Positions 1 through 5,674 of a DNA stretch of 5,674 nucleotides are shown piece by piece. A program made the translations under genes and the position numbers. The notes under the pieces are model-generated. The model was given only the letters and a program-made list of their open reading frames with translations. It did no database searches and had not been told where the DNA came from. The DNA is from Alistipes sp. (GTDB taxonomy: Bacteria > Bacteroidota > Bacteroidia > Bacteroidales > Rikenellaceae): assembly GCA_017629615.1 (NCBI GenBank), contig JAGBWT010000132.1:1-5674 (forward strand). The letters run 5' to 3'. Positions within the stretch are counted from its first letter, which is position 1, and every line of letters starts with the position of its first letter.

Positions 1-1128
1 AAGCCGGGTCAGATGATGACCAAAATCGTGCGCGATGAGTTGGCCGCATTGATGGGTGGCGAGGCTACCGACATCAAGCTCGAAGGCACACCTGCCGTTA
101 TCCTTATCGCAGGTTTGCAGGGTTCGGGTAAAACGACCTTCTCGGGCAAGTTGGCGTCGTTCATCAAGAGCAAAAAGGGCCGTCAGGTATTGCTCGTTGC
201 GGGCGACGTATATCGTCCTGCCGCTATCGACCAGTTGAAGATTCTTGGCGAGCAGATTGGCGTACCGGTATACACCGAGGAGGGCAACCAAAACCCTGTC
301 GAGATTGCCGAGAACGCAATTAAGCACGCTCGCCAGCACGGCTACAACGTCGTGATTGTCGATACCGCAGGCCGTTTGGCTGTCGATGAGGCGATGATGC
401 AGGAGATTACCAAGATTAAGCAGACCGTAAATCCGTGCGAAACGCTCTTTGTTGTCGATTCGATGACGGGTCAGGACGCCGTAAATACTGCTCGCGAGTT
501 TAACGACCGCCTCGACTTCGACGGCGTTGTACTCACCAAGTTGGACGGTGATACACGTGGTGGTGCCGCCATCTCGATTCGCTCGGTAGTCAATAAGCCG
601 TTGAAATTTATTTCGAGTGGCGAGAAGATGGACACTCTGCAAGTCTTCCACCCAGAGCGTATGGCCGACCGTATTCTCGGTATGGGCGATGTGGTTTCGC
701 TCGTTGAGCGCGCACAGGAGCAGTACGACGAGGAGGAGGCCCGCCGTTTGAAGAAGAAGATTGTCAAAAACCAATTCGACTTCAACGACTTCCTCTCCCA
801 AATTCAGCAGGTCAAGAAGATGGGTAACCTCAAAGATATCGCCTCGATGATTCCGGGTATGGGCAAGATGTTGCGCGACGTAGAGATTGGCGACGACGTC
901 TTTAAGCAGACCGAGGCGATTATCGGCTCGATGACACCATTGGAGCGCGAAAAGCCCGAAATCATCAACGCTCGCCGCCGTGAGCGCATTGCGAAAGGCT
1001 CGGGTACAACTTTGGCCGATGTCAATCGACTGATGAAGCAGTTCGACGATATGCGCAAGATGATGAAGGTGGTGACGAGTGGCAAGATGCGTATGCCGAA
1101 GATGCCTATGGGTGGTTTCCGCCGATAG
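1..1128 (+). CDS. ffh: Signal recognition particle protein Ffh (SRP54 GTPase), 5' truncated
   Basis: Ffh binds SRP RNA and signal sequences emerging from the ribosome, and delivers nascent membrane proteins to the receptor FtsY through paired GTP hydrolysis. The frame is open from base 1, giving 375 residues up to the TAG at 1126-1128. Bacterial Ffh is usually about 450 residues, so roughly 70 residues of the N domain lie outside the window. The methionines at bases 13 and 16 are internal, because KPGQ before them matches the conserved TPGQ stretch of the family. Counting from base 1, visible motifs are the P-loop GLQGSGKT (38-45), DVYRPAA (69-75), DTAGR (121-125) and TKLDG (179-183). The methionine-rich M domain covers about 255-375 and carries the RNA-binding RRRERIAKGSG segment (325-335). 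The tail is rich in Met and Lys. A strong terminator follows 22 bp after the stop. The identification is essentially certain. Confidence 0.98.
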   Translation, partial: KPGQMMTKIVRDELAALMGGEATDIKLEGTPAVILIAGLQGSGKTTFSGKLASFIKSKKGRQVLLVAGDVYRPAAIDQLKILGEQIGVPVYTEEGNQNPVEIAENAIKHARQHGYNVVIVDTAGRLAVDEAMMQEITKIKQTVNPCETLFVVDSMTGQDAVNTAREFNDRLDFDGVVLTKLDGDTRGGAAISIRSVVNKPLKFISSGEKMDTLQVFHPERMADRILGMGDVVSLVERAQEQYDEEEARRLKKKIVKNQFDFNDFLSQIQQVKKMGNLKDIASMIPGMGKMLRDVEIGDDVFKQTEAIIGSMTPLEREKPEIINARRRERIAKGSGTTLADVNRLMKQFDDMRKMMKVVTSGKMRMPKMPMGGFRR

Positions 1129-1150
1129 CATATTAGACCGACGATACAAT

Positions 1151-1185
1151 CACAGCCGAGGTTTCCGCCTCGGCTGTGTTTTTTT
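1151..1185 (+). terminator. Intrinsic terminator of ffh
   Basis: A perfect 11-bp stem (arms CACAGCCGAGG at 1151-1161 and CCTCGGCTGTG at 1168-1178) encloses a 6-base loop and is followed directly by seven T residues (1179-1185). It begins 22 bp after the ffh stop codon. No matching A-run precedes the left arm, so it should act mainly on the + strand. It separates ffh from the era unit downstream. Confidence 0.95.
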
Positions 1186-1214
1186 GAGGGTCTAAAAACA
1201 ACTAATAGGCAAAA

Positions 1215-1281
1215 TGGGTAGCATAAGTAGAATGGGTAAGATAGAAATTTTCTAAACCATCTATTCTACCCAGACTACCCA
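1215..1281. repeat. 67-bp imperfect palindrome in the ffh-era spacer
   Basis: Three paired blocks share one symmetry centre at base 1248. TGGGTAG (1215-1221) pairs with CTACCCA (1275-1281). Bases 1227-1237 pair with 1259-1269 over 11 positions, two of them G-U when read as + strand RNA. TAGAAA (1242-1247) pairs with TTTCTA (1249-1254) around a single base. The unpaired internal segments are of equal length on both sides. It lies between the ffh terminator and the era promoter and codes for nothing visible. It could be an intergenic repeat element, a folded RNA, or a protein-binding region; the sequence does not decide. Confidence 0.6.
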
Positions 1282-1297
1282 GGCATCAAAAAAAAAC

Positions 1298-1339
1298 AAT
1301 TCTTAATTTTTAATTCTCAATTTTTAATTCTTAATTAAA
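1298..1339. repeat. Three tandem 14-bp AT-rich repeats upstream of era
   Basis: Three adjoining 14-base units can be read: AATTCTTAATTTTT (1298-1311), AATTCTCAATTTTT (1312-1325) and AATTCTTAATTAAA (1326-1339). The second differs from the first at one base, and the third only in its last three bases. They end 5 bp before the -7 element of the era promoter. Such AT-rich tracts could help RNA polymerase binding or be an expandable simple repeat; neither role is shown here. Confidence 0.8.
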
Positions 1340-1344
1340 AGTCG

Positions 1345-1352
1345 TATTTTTG
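1345..1352 (+). promoter_or_regulatory. Likely -7 promoter element for era (Bacteroidetes type)
   Basis: TATTTTTG matches the Bacteroidetes sigma-ABfr -7 consensus TAnnTTTG exactly. No clear TTTG -33 element is seen at the expected distance; that region is the AT-rich tandem repeat. By family convention transcription would start a few bases downstream, about 1356-1360, leaving a leader of only some 10-18 bases before the era start codons. The element is the left part of a 20-bp inverted repeat. Confidence 0.65.
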
Positions 1353-1364
1353 CACGCAAAAATA
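1345..1364. repeat. 20-bp inverted repeat over the era promoter
   Basis: A perfect 9-bp inverted repeat, TATTTTTGC (1345-1353) and GCAAAAATA (1356-1364), flanks the dinucleotide AC. It begins at the first base of the -7 element and ends at the A of the first ATG (1364), so it covers the likely transcription start. It could be an operator, or only a chance extension of the TTTGC end of the promoter motif. Confidence 0.55.
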
Positions 1365-1367
1365 TGA

Positions 1368-2258
1368 ATGAAGATGCATAAGAGTGGTTTTGTAAATATC
1401 ATCGGTAATCCCAATGTTGGCAAATCGACGCTGATGAACGCATTGGTGGGCGAACGACTCTCGATTATCACATCGAAGGCGCAGACTACGCGCCACCGTA
1501 TTATGGGCATTGTCAATGGCGACGATTTCCAGATTGTCTACTCCGACACCCCGGGCATATTGAAGCCCAACTACAAGTTGCAGGAGTCGATGATGAAGTT
1601 CGTACGCGGAGCAGTGAGCGATGCCGACGTAATTCTCTATGTTACCGACACGGTCGAGCAGCAGAGTGAGCGCAATGCCGAAATCCTCACCAAAATCGAG
1701 GCGAGCGGCATTCCCGTAATTTTGGTCATCAACAAAATCGACCTCACAACGCAAGAGAAGTTGGAGACATTGGTTGCCGAGTGGCACGAGCGACTGCCCG
1801 AGGCCTTAATCATTCCCGCCTCGGCAAAGGAGGAGTTTAATATCGGCGCGATATTTGACCGCATCATCGAGCGACTGCCCGAAGGCGAGCCTTTCTATCC
1901 GAAAGACACACTTACGGACAAGACGTTGCGTTTCTTCGCCTCGGAGATTATCCGCGAGAAGATACTCACCAACTACGACAAGGAGATACCCTACTGCTGC
2001 GAAATCGAAATCGAGTCCTACAAAGAGGAACCGACTATCGACCGCATCAGTGCAACGATATTCGTGGCACGCGACTCGCAGAAGGGCATCGTGATTGGCC
2101 ACAAGGGCGAAAAGTTGAAGCGCATAGGCCAGCAGGCCCGCGAAGATTTGGAGCATTTCCTCGGCAAGAAGGTCTTTCTGCAACTCTTCGTCAAGGTCAA
2201 TGACGATTGGCGCAACAGCGACCGACAACTGCGCCGTTTTGGTTACGAATTGGAATAG
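1368..2258 (+). CDS. era: GTPase Era, 30S ribosome assembly factor
   Basis: Era is a Ras-like GTPase with a C-terminal KH domain that binds the 3' end of 16S rRNA during small-subunit maturation. At 296 residues it has the normal family length. Visible motifs are G1 GNPNVGKS (13-20), the switch I TT pair near 40-41, G3 DTPG (60-63), G4 NKID (122-125), G5 SAK (152-154) and the KH loop GHKG (244-247). The end, FGYELE, is also typical. The start could equally be the ATG at 1374, giving the MHKSGFVNI beginning common in Bacteroidales Era; the two differ by two residues. Neither has a Shine-Dalgarno sequence, as is usual in this phylum, but the upstream region is A-rich. A promoter lies just upstream, and the next gene follows after 18 bp without a terminator, so era probably heads an operon. 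Identity is certain; only the exact start is open. Confidence 0.97.
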   Translation: MKMHKSGFVNIIGNPNVGKSTLMNALVGERLSIITSKAQTTRHRIMGIVNGDDFQIVYSDTPGILKPNYKLQESMMKFVRGAVSDADVILYVTDTVEQQSERNAEILTKIEASGIPVILVINKIDLTTQEKLETLVAEWHERLPEALIIPASAKEEFNIGAIFDRIIERLPEGEPFYPKDTLTDKTLRFFASEIIREKILTNYDKEIPYCCEIEIESYKEEPTIDRISATIFVARDSQKGIVIGHKGEKLKRIGQQAREDLEHFLGKKVFLQLFVKVNDDWRNSDRQLRRFGYELE

Positions 2259-2276
2259 CACCCACCAGCAAAGAGG

Positions 2277-2342
2277 TTGAAACACATTAGGCACATACTG
2301 ATTGCAATCTGCACGCTGTTGTGTTGCGGCATCACGCACGCG
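2277..2342 (+). other. Signal peptide of the TPR protein
   Basis: The first 22 residues show a short basic start (KHIRH), a hydrophobic core (ILIAICTLLCCGI) and a THA-Q cleavage site, with the mature protein beginning QYNREYFF. A cleavage ending in Ala before Gln is common in exported Bacteroidota proteins. Two cysteines in the core do not form a standard lipobox, because the residue before the first is Leu, so cleavage by signal peptidase I is more likely than lipid attachment. Confidence 0.8.
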
Positions 2343-4286
2343 CAATACAACCGCGAATACTTCTTTTGGGTAGGTCGCAAGCAGATGATGAACAACGAAT
2401 TTACGGAGGCTATCCGTACGCTGAACGTACTGCTGCGATTCGACGAAGATGCCTACGAGGGCTATTTCCTGCGCGGAATTGCCAAATACAACCTCGACGA
2501 TTTGATTGGTGCCGATGCCGACTTTTCGATTGCAATCGAGAAAAACCCCGTATTTACGACCGCCTACACCTATCGCGCCATCACTCGCTCGCGATTGGGC
2601 AACTACGACGATGCATTGAGTGACTTCCGCGAAGCAATAGACCTGCGTCCCGACCTGCCAAATCCCTATTTCAGCCGAGGCGTAACGCGCTTACTGAATC
2701 AGCAGTTCAAGGAGGCTATTTCGGACTTCGACAACTTCATACGCTACGAGAAGAAGGTGGCCGACGCATACCTCAATCGCGGAGTGTGCTACCTCTTTCT
2801 GAAAGACACGGTGCGAGCCTACGAGAATTTCGACCAAGCGATTCGCACCAACCGCGAAAATCCAAATAGTTACAACCGTCGCGGTGCGCTATATATGCAG
2901 CAACGTCGTTTCGAGGAGGCCGAGCGTGATTTCGACAAGGCGATAGAGTGTGATTCGACGCTACCTCTATCCTATTTCAATCGCGCACTTGTCTACAACG
3001 AGACAGCCCGACCTATGCAGTCGCTTTCGGACCTCGACCGCGTGATTTCGCTCGACTCGACAAGTTCGATAACATATTTCAACCGCGCGATTGTCCGCAC
3101 CGGCATTGGCGACTACAACCGCGCATTGGAGGACTACAACAAGGTGGCTCTCTACTCGCCCGAAAATGTGCTTGTATACTACAACCGCGCAATACTCTAC
3201 ACCCACCTCGGCAATATCGACAAAGCGATAGACGACTACTCGAAGGCTATCGACCTCTACCCCGACTTTGCCAATGCCTATTTGGGACGTAGCAATCTGC
3301 GCAGGTTGTTACGCGATGCTGTCGGCGCACGACGCGACCGCGAAACAGCCCAACGCAAAATCGACGAATACCGCTCGCGTTTGAGCGACAGCACCTACTC
3401 GATTTATGCCGACACAACCCGTCGCTTCGACAAACTACTATCGTTTGAGAGCAAGTTGGCCGGTTCGCGTTTCGAGCAGATTTCGACACGCCGCAACGAG
3501 AACGACAACAAACTGTCGCTCCTGCCGCTCTATCGCTTTACGTTCCGTCTGCGAGACTCTATCGACGTTGAGCAATCGACTCATCGCTACCATCTGCAAC
3601 GAGCCGAGGACTTTATGGCCAAAGCCAACAACCCGTTGCTGCAAATTTCGCGTTTGGAGTGCAACATCGCGCCCGATTCGCTTATAGCAATGAATCGTCG
3701 CTACAAAGCCGACGTGCAACATCACAACGACGACGAGCAGTGGCAACGACTCTTCTATTTAGCCATATCCGAATCGCTTATCAAGCAATATACGAGTGCC
3801 GTAGGCACTTTCTCGCGAGCTATTGCACACAATCCGTCAAATCCGTTCCTCTATCTCAATCGTGCTGCGACACAAGCCGAAATGATAGACTTTATATCGT
3901 CAATCGACAACGCCTACCAGCGCATATCGATAGAGAGCGACCCTGCAAGCCGATTGCGCAACAACCAGACACGTACCTACAACTACGACGAGGCAATATC
4001 CGATTTGAACAAGGCTATCAAGTTGCAACCCGACTTTGCCTACGCCTATTACAATCGTGCCAATCTGCTGGCTCTGTCGGGCCAACTTCCGGAGGCCTAC
4101 GACGACTACACAAAAGCCATCGAACTTAACCCGACATTTGCCGAGGCTTACTACAACCGAGGTTTGATACAGATTTATATGAAGGATACGCGCAAGGGGT
4201 GTCTCGATATATCAAAGGCCGGCGAATTGGGCATTACCGACGCCTACGATGTATTGCGCACCTATGCCGAAAAAGCAAAACAATAA
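2277..4286 (+). CDS. Exported tetratricopeptide-repeat (TPR) protein
   Basis: This 669-residue protein has a Sec-type signal peptide followed by many TPR units, helical-hairpin repeats that serve as protein-binding scaffolds. Units recur every 34 residues from about 59 through 331 (59, 93, 127, 161, 195, 229, 263, 297, 331), with a weaker one before them at about 29-58. Typical signatures are AYYNRA, ALxDYxKAI and a closing xPD. Residues about 363-485 form a charged Arg/Ser-rich linker without TPR signature. A second, less regular array runs from about 486 to 654, including FAYAYYNRANLLALSG and FAEAYYNRGLIQIYMKD. The start is TTG at 2277: it is the only ATG, GTG or TTG between the era stop and the signal peptide, and the next in-frame ATG (2385) would lose that peptide. 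It follows era by 18 bp and precedes the transporter by 18 bp. It is likely periplasmic or envelope-attached; its partner is unknown. The TPR call is certain, the specific role is not. Confidence 0.93.
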   Translation: MKHIRHILIAICTLLCCGITHAQYNREYFFWVGRKQMMNNEFTEAIRTLNVLLRFDEDAYEGYFLRGIAKYNLDDLIGADADFSIAIEKNPVFTTAYTYRAITRSRLGNYDDALSDFREAIDLRPDLPNPYFSRGVTRLLNQQFKEAISDFDNFIRYEKKVADAYLNRGVCYLFLKDTVRAYENFDQAIRTNRENPNSYNRRGALYMQQRRFEEAERDFDKAIECDSTLPLSYFNRALVYNETARPMQSLSDLDRVISLDSTSSITYFNRAIVRTGIGDYNRALEDYNKVALYSPENVLVYYNRAILYTHLGNIDKAIDDYSKAIDLYPDFANAYLGRSNLRRLLRDAVGARRDRETAQRKIDEYRSRLSDSTYSIYADTTRRFDKLLSFESKLAGSRFEQISTRRNENDNKLSLLPLYRFTFRLRDSIDVEQSTHRYHLQRAEDFMAKANNPLLQISRLECNIAPDSLIAMNRRYKADVQHHNDDEQWQRLFYLAISESLIKQYTSAVGTFSRAIAHNPSNPFLYLNRAATQAEMIDFISSIDNAYQRISIESDPASRLRNNQTRTYNYDEAISDLNKAIKLQPDFAYAYYNRANLLALSGQLPEAYDDYTKAIELNPTFAEAYYNRGLIQIYMKDTRKGCLDISKAGELGITDAYDVLRTYAEKAKQ

Positions 4287-4304
4287 TTCAAAACAATAGA
4301 CATT

Positions 4305-5674
4305 ATGACTCAAACAATTCAAAAGAAACTGAACGACTATGCGTGGGCTCGTTGGAGTGCGATGGTTCTTATCGCACTTATGATGTTGTTCGCGCATATG
4401 TTTGTCGATGTAATCTCACCTATCAAGGAGTTGATTCAAATTCAGCGTGGCTGGACCTCCGACATCTTCGGTACATTTGCCGGCTCGGAGTATTTCCTTA
4501 ACACTTGCGGCTTCCTCATTGTTGCGGGTATCATCCTCGACAAGATGGGCATCCGCTTTACCGGCGTTACTTCGGCGTTGGTAATGATTATCGGCGCGTG
4601 CATCAAGTTCTACGCCGTAAGCGATTGGTTTGCAGGCTCTTCATTCGAGGTATGGTTGGATTCGTGGTGGATTGCTATGCCGGGTAGTGCAAAACTTGCC
4701 TGTCTGGGCTTTATGATTTTTGGTTGCGGTGCCGAGATGGCTGGTATCACCGCATCGAAAGCCCTTGCAAAGTGGTTCGAGGGTAAGGAGATGGCGTTGG
4801 CTATGGGTTTGGAGATGGCTCTCACGCGCGTAAGTGTGTTCATTATATTTACAATCTCGCCTCGCATTGCGGGTATTGGTGGCGCAAACCCAAGTATTGT
4901 TCGCCCTGTGGCACTCTGCTGTGCGCTTCTCGTTATCGGACTGTTGTGCTATCTCGTATTCTGCGTTATGGATAGAAAACTCGATGCACAACTCGGCGAT
5001 AACATTGCCAAGACTGAGAACGAGGAGGAGTTCAAGTTTGCCGATGTTATAAACATCTTCAAGAGCAAGTTATTCTGGATTGTGGCAATTTTGTGCGTAT
5101 TGTACTACTCGGCAATCTTCCCATTCCAGAAGTTCGCTGCCAATATGTTGCAGAGCAACCTCGATTTGTCGGCCACTATGGCATCAGACATCTTCCGTTG
5201 GTTCCCAATAGGTGCTGCTTGCATTACTCCGCTCCTCGGTTGGTTCCTCGACAAGAAGGGTAAGGGCGCGACAATGCTTATTCTCGGCTCGTTGCTTATG
5301 ATTGTATGCCACCTCACATTTGCGTTGGTACTGCCTGCATTCCCTAACACGATTATCGCATTTGCGGCTATTATTCTCTTGGGCGTATCGTTCTCGTTGG
5401 TACCTGCATCATTGTGGCCTTCGATTCCGAAGATTATGGATAAGCGATTCTTGGGTAGTGCCTACTCGTTAATTTTCTGGGTGCAGAACTTCGGTTTGAT
5501 GGGTATGCCTATCGTTATTGGTTGGGTATTGGAGAAGTGCAACCCTGGCGTTGCCGAGCAGATTGCTACCGGTACAGAGGGAGCAGTCTACAACTACACT
5601 GTTCCAATGCTTTTGTTTGCCTCATTGGGCGGTTTGGCACTCTTGTTCAGCCTTTGGTTGAAAGTTATGGACAA
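4305..5674 (+). CDS. Major Facilitator Superfamily transporter, 3' end outside the window
   Basis: This is an inner-membrane secondary transporter of about 12 helices. From ATG at 4305 the frame stays open to the window edge, giving 456 complete codons plus two bases. Hydrophobic segments lie near residues 14-37, 58-79, 87-106, 127-150, 166-190, 199-220, 253-270, 298-316, 324-343, 346-369, 386-410 and 430-451, so only the last few residues are missing. The MFS motif A signature occurs in both halves: GIILDKMGIR (75-84) in the loop between helices 2 and 3, and GWFLDKKGKG (312-321) between helices 8 and 9. The acidic segment TENEEEF (about 237-243) lies in the central cytoplasmic loop. The sequence resembles MFS proteins of Bacteroidota that are often only called MFS transporter; a relation to the MFSD1-like group is possible, from memory only. 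The substrate cannot be inferred. The 18-bp gap to the TPR gene, without a terminator, suggests co-transcription. Confidence 0.92.
   Translation, partial: MTQTIQKKLNDYAWARWSAMVLIALMMLFAHMFVDVISPIKELIQIQRGWTSDIFGTFAGSEYFLNTCGFLIVAGIILDKMGIRFTGVTSALVMIIGACIKFYAVSDWFAGSSFEVWLDSWWIAMPGSAKLACLGFMIFGCGAEMAGITASKALAKWFEGKEMALAMGLEMALTRVSVFIIFTISPRIAGIGGANPSIVRPVALCCALLVIGLLCYLVFCVMDRKLDAQLGDNIAKTENEEEFKFADVINIFKSKLFWIVAILCVLYYSAIFPFQKFAANMLQSNLDLSATMASDIFRWFPIGAACITPLLGWFLDKKGKGATMLILGSLLMIVCHLTFALVLPAFPNTIIAFAAIILLGVSFSLVPASLWPSIPKIMDKRFLGSAYSLIFWVQNFGLMGMPIVIGWVLEKCNPGVAEQIATGTEGAVYNYTVPMLLFASLGGLALLFSLWLKVMD

Noticed and set aside
13..18. Two adjacent ATG codons as the start of ffh
   Set aside because: The frame continues upstream to base 1 with the conserved KPGQ residues, and the N domain of Ffh would be missing, so the gene starts before the window.
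1318..1326. A -33 element for the era promoter
   Set aside because: Only a run of T residues in the tandem repeat is present; there is no TTTG at suitable spacing, so it was not called.
1335..1787. A 150-codon open frame on the minus strand across the era start
   Set aside because: It lies opposite era, has no family features, and is explained by the codon bias of era leaving the reverse strand free of stops.
2322..2330. A lipoprotein signal at the paired cysteines in the TPR signal peptide
   Set aside because: The residues before the cysteines are Leu-Leu instead of the small residue needed at -1, and a good THA-Q site follows.
1806..2345. A 179-codon open frame on the minus strand over the era 3' end
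   Set aside because: It overlaps a certain gene and its junction with the TPR gene, and its predicted protein has the composition of a reverse-strand shadow.
3659..4129. A 156-codon open frame on the plus strand inside the TPR gene
   Set aside because: It is out of frame within clear TPR repeats; its Arg- and Ser-rich composition is typical of a frame-shifted reading.
4131..4140. A near match to the -7 consensus inside the TPR gene (GACATTTG)
   Set aside because: It has a mismatch in the key TA, lies in coding sequence more than 160 bp before the next gene, and such near matches are expected by chance.
4285..4324. A 9-bp direct repeat AATTCAAAA (4285-4293 and 4316-4324) around the transporter start
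   Set aside because: It is short, AT-rich and partly coding on both sides, with no inverted partner or element between the copies; chance is the simplest reading.

Overview
The window shows ordinary chromosomal DNA from a member of the Bacteroidota, most probably the order Bacteroidales. The reasons are Bacteroidetes-type Ffh and Era sequences, a TAnnTTTG-type -7 promoter element ahead of era, start sites without Shine-Dalgarno sequences, and an AT-rich spacer between genes of medium GC content. An Alistipes/Rikenellaceae-like organism is possible, but the genus cannot be fixed from this sequence. All genes are on the + strand.

Layout: (1) bases 1-1128 hold the 3' part of ffh, the signal recognition particle GTPase, cut at its 5' end by the window edge. 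(2) Bases 1129-1367 are a 239-bp spacer. In order it holds a strong intrinsic terminator for ffh, a 67-bp imperfect palindrome centred on base 1248, three tandem 14-bp AT-rich repeats, and a likely promoter whose -7 element lies exactly inside a 20-bp inverted repeat. (3) Bases 1368-2258 encode Era, the GTPase of 30S ribosome assembly. (4) After 18 bp comes a 669-residue exported tetratricopeptide-repeat protein (2277-4286), which seems to start at TTG. (5) After another 18 bp comes a 12-helix Major Facilitator Superfamily transporter (4305 to the window end), which lacks only its last residues.

The last three genes have no terminator between them, lie in the same reading frame and are separated by 18-bp gaps, so they look like one transcription unit led by the era promoter. 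Ffh (co-translational membrane targeting) and Era (small-subunit maturation) are both translation-linked housekeeping GTPases, but the terminator and new promoter separate them transcriptionally. The TPR protein and the MFS transporter would act in the envelope and inner membrane; no specific functional link to Era can be read from the sequence.

I found no defence system, mobile element, CRISPR array or RNA gene, and nothing that amounts to a new system. The observations most worth a second look are the structured ffh-era spacer, the palindromic promoter with several overlapping start codons, and the split TPR protein.
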